The translations under genes were made by a program, and so were the position numbers. From Gari tellinella (taxonomy: Eukaryota; Mollusca; Bivalvia; Cardiida; Psammobiidae), in assembly GCA_922989275.2 (NCBI GenBank), contig OV277859.1:91384198-91448197 (forward strand): a stretch of 64,000 nucleotides of DNA, written 5' to 3'. Shown in pieces: positions 63,061-64,000 of this stretch. Positions within the stretch are counted from its first letter, which is position 1, and each line of letters begins with the position of its first letter. The notes under the pieces were generated by a model. It was given only the letters and a program-made list of their open reading frames with translations, did not search any database and was not told the DNA's origin.

Positions 63061-63645
63061 GTTTTTCTTTTATTTAACTGCATTTACCTACACTATTATA
63101 TAGTACTTGAAACAGATTTTTAGAGTGACTTTCGGCCTCTCGGTTGCCTTTCGGTATTACTATCTACCGCTTTTTTCAGTGATTAATTATGTTATATGAT
63201 ATCACGCGCTAACCTACATTTGATCAAATTTATTGGCATGCGAATTGAGGCAATAGTTCTATATGACTGAGGACAAATGGGGATTCTTTCGTCGCAGATG
63301 AATGTTTTCTCTTTTGACCGAGATTTTCAACAAATCAAAATTTATGAGAAATTAAGGTGAAAGCCACTGTACGGTTACACTCTTAAATTCTCACAACACT
63401 AAAACTTGGGTGAAAACATTCAACCATAGCATAATAGCCAAGAAGAAGAAGAAGACGTGCGCACGACCTTTACAGAATATCGGACAGCGTTTAAGGCCTG
63501 AAACAACAAAAACTGAAAATACCAAAGATGTTCGTAACCCCATGCCCGCATCCAAAGTCTCTACATTTGTCTCATCCACAAGTCTGCAATTTTCGTCAGA
63601 TTAAATTTTTACTGATTTCGTCTTACGAAATATTGAAATGAGTGT
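63061..63645. other. No gene recognised
   Basis: Short overlapping frames around an (AAG)n run near 63442 are probably chance. Confidence 0.4.
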
Positions 63646-63760
63646 CAAATCTTTGGGTTCCTGATCAGACGCCACGTTTCTCTGCGTCTGGTCAAGATCT
63701 AAACTGTAATTTGCAAATGCCCATATTGTTGGCATTGGCAGTGAAAGGGTTAAAAAAGAT
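63646..63760. repeat. Family C core hairpin fragment
   Basis: GGTTCCTGATCAGACGCC and its inverse (CTGCGTCTGGTCAAGATCT) around 63680, both diverged; ends in AGTGAAAGGGTTAA. Confidence 0.45.
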
Positions 63761-63776
63761 CTACTGTATTTCGAAG

Positions 63777-63797
63777 CCCCCCCCCCCCCCCCCCCCC
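63777..63797 (+). repeat. Homopolymer (C)21
   Basis: 21 consecutive C residues preceded by TATTTCGAAG. Confidence 0.9.
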
Positions 63798-64000
63798 TTA
63801 TACCTTATAGTTATTTATAGAATATTTTAAAAGCTTTTACAATTTACAGAATTCTAAAGTACCAGAGTTATGAACTTAAAAAGTTAAAACACTGTAGATA
63901 ATACAACTTCCCTCTCAACAACAACACCAATGGGAGACCGAGATTGTGTGTGTTGTTCGGAGGAAGTTGTTATAAGGAGGGAACATTAATAACCTGAATA

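Overview
The window is animal nuclear DNA, AT-rich and packed with repeats. It most likely comes from a bivalve mollusc, probably a heterodont clam or mussel. The support is two spliced genes with animal-type exon/intron structure, tandem-core elements of a kind recalled from bivalve genomes, and a CR1/Jockey-type LINE. Genus and species cannot be fixed from the sequence alone.

Layout. (1) 198-16064, plus strand: a complete 13-exon CDKAL1 gene (tRNA methylthiotransferase, predicted 551 aa). Its frame is continuous across every splice junction. (2) 51002-27510, minus strand: a stathmin-family gene (microtubule regulator), convergent with CDKAL1. It has a start exon, an N-terminal regulatory exon, a canonical helix exon, two extra in-frame helix-module exons, an alternative stop inside one of them, and the canonical C-terminal exon. 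The minimal splice form is 145 aa and the full form 241 aa. (3) 51.6-63 kb: no host gene recognised. This part holds two tandem-core elements, a 1.6 kb element with 33-bp terminal inverted repeats, a tailed retroposon with a 12-bp target duplication, and a satellite-bearing element split by a 3.1 kb, 5'-truncated, frameshifted LINE.

Repeats. Nearly all introns are filled with short inverted-repeat elements. Family A has TTAA ends, a core hairpin and about 30 copies. Family B also has TTAA ends and is twice inserted into TTAA sites of family A. Families C and D are flanked by TA; their outer ends are CAGTGGAG and CAGTAAAACC. Family E is a palindrome with TTATAAAG ends. Family F has CAGGGCTCCAGATAAG ends. 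Family G has TTAAAGGCA ends. There are also hAT-like elements, two decayed mariner-like elements (one keeping an intact ORF for its DNA-binding half only), and a possible Penelope-like remnant with a degenerate hammerhead-like motif. Several insertions are nested, so a relative order can be read.

Most unusual points. Families with different ends share nearly the same hairpin core (A with D, B with C). Four tandem-core elements share head and tail but carry different tandem bodies. The stathmin gene has phase-0 helix cassettes that can be combined. A 291-bp stretch is perfectly duplicated in tandem in a CDKAL1 intron. All coordinates were derived by eye; exon boundaries rest on frame, GT/AG signals and remembered family alignment, and no search was run.
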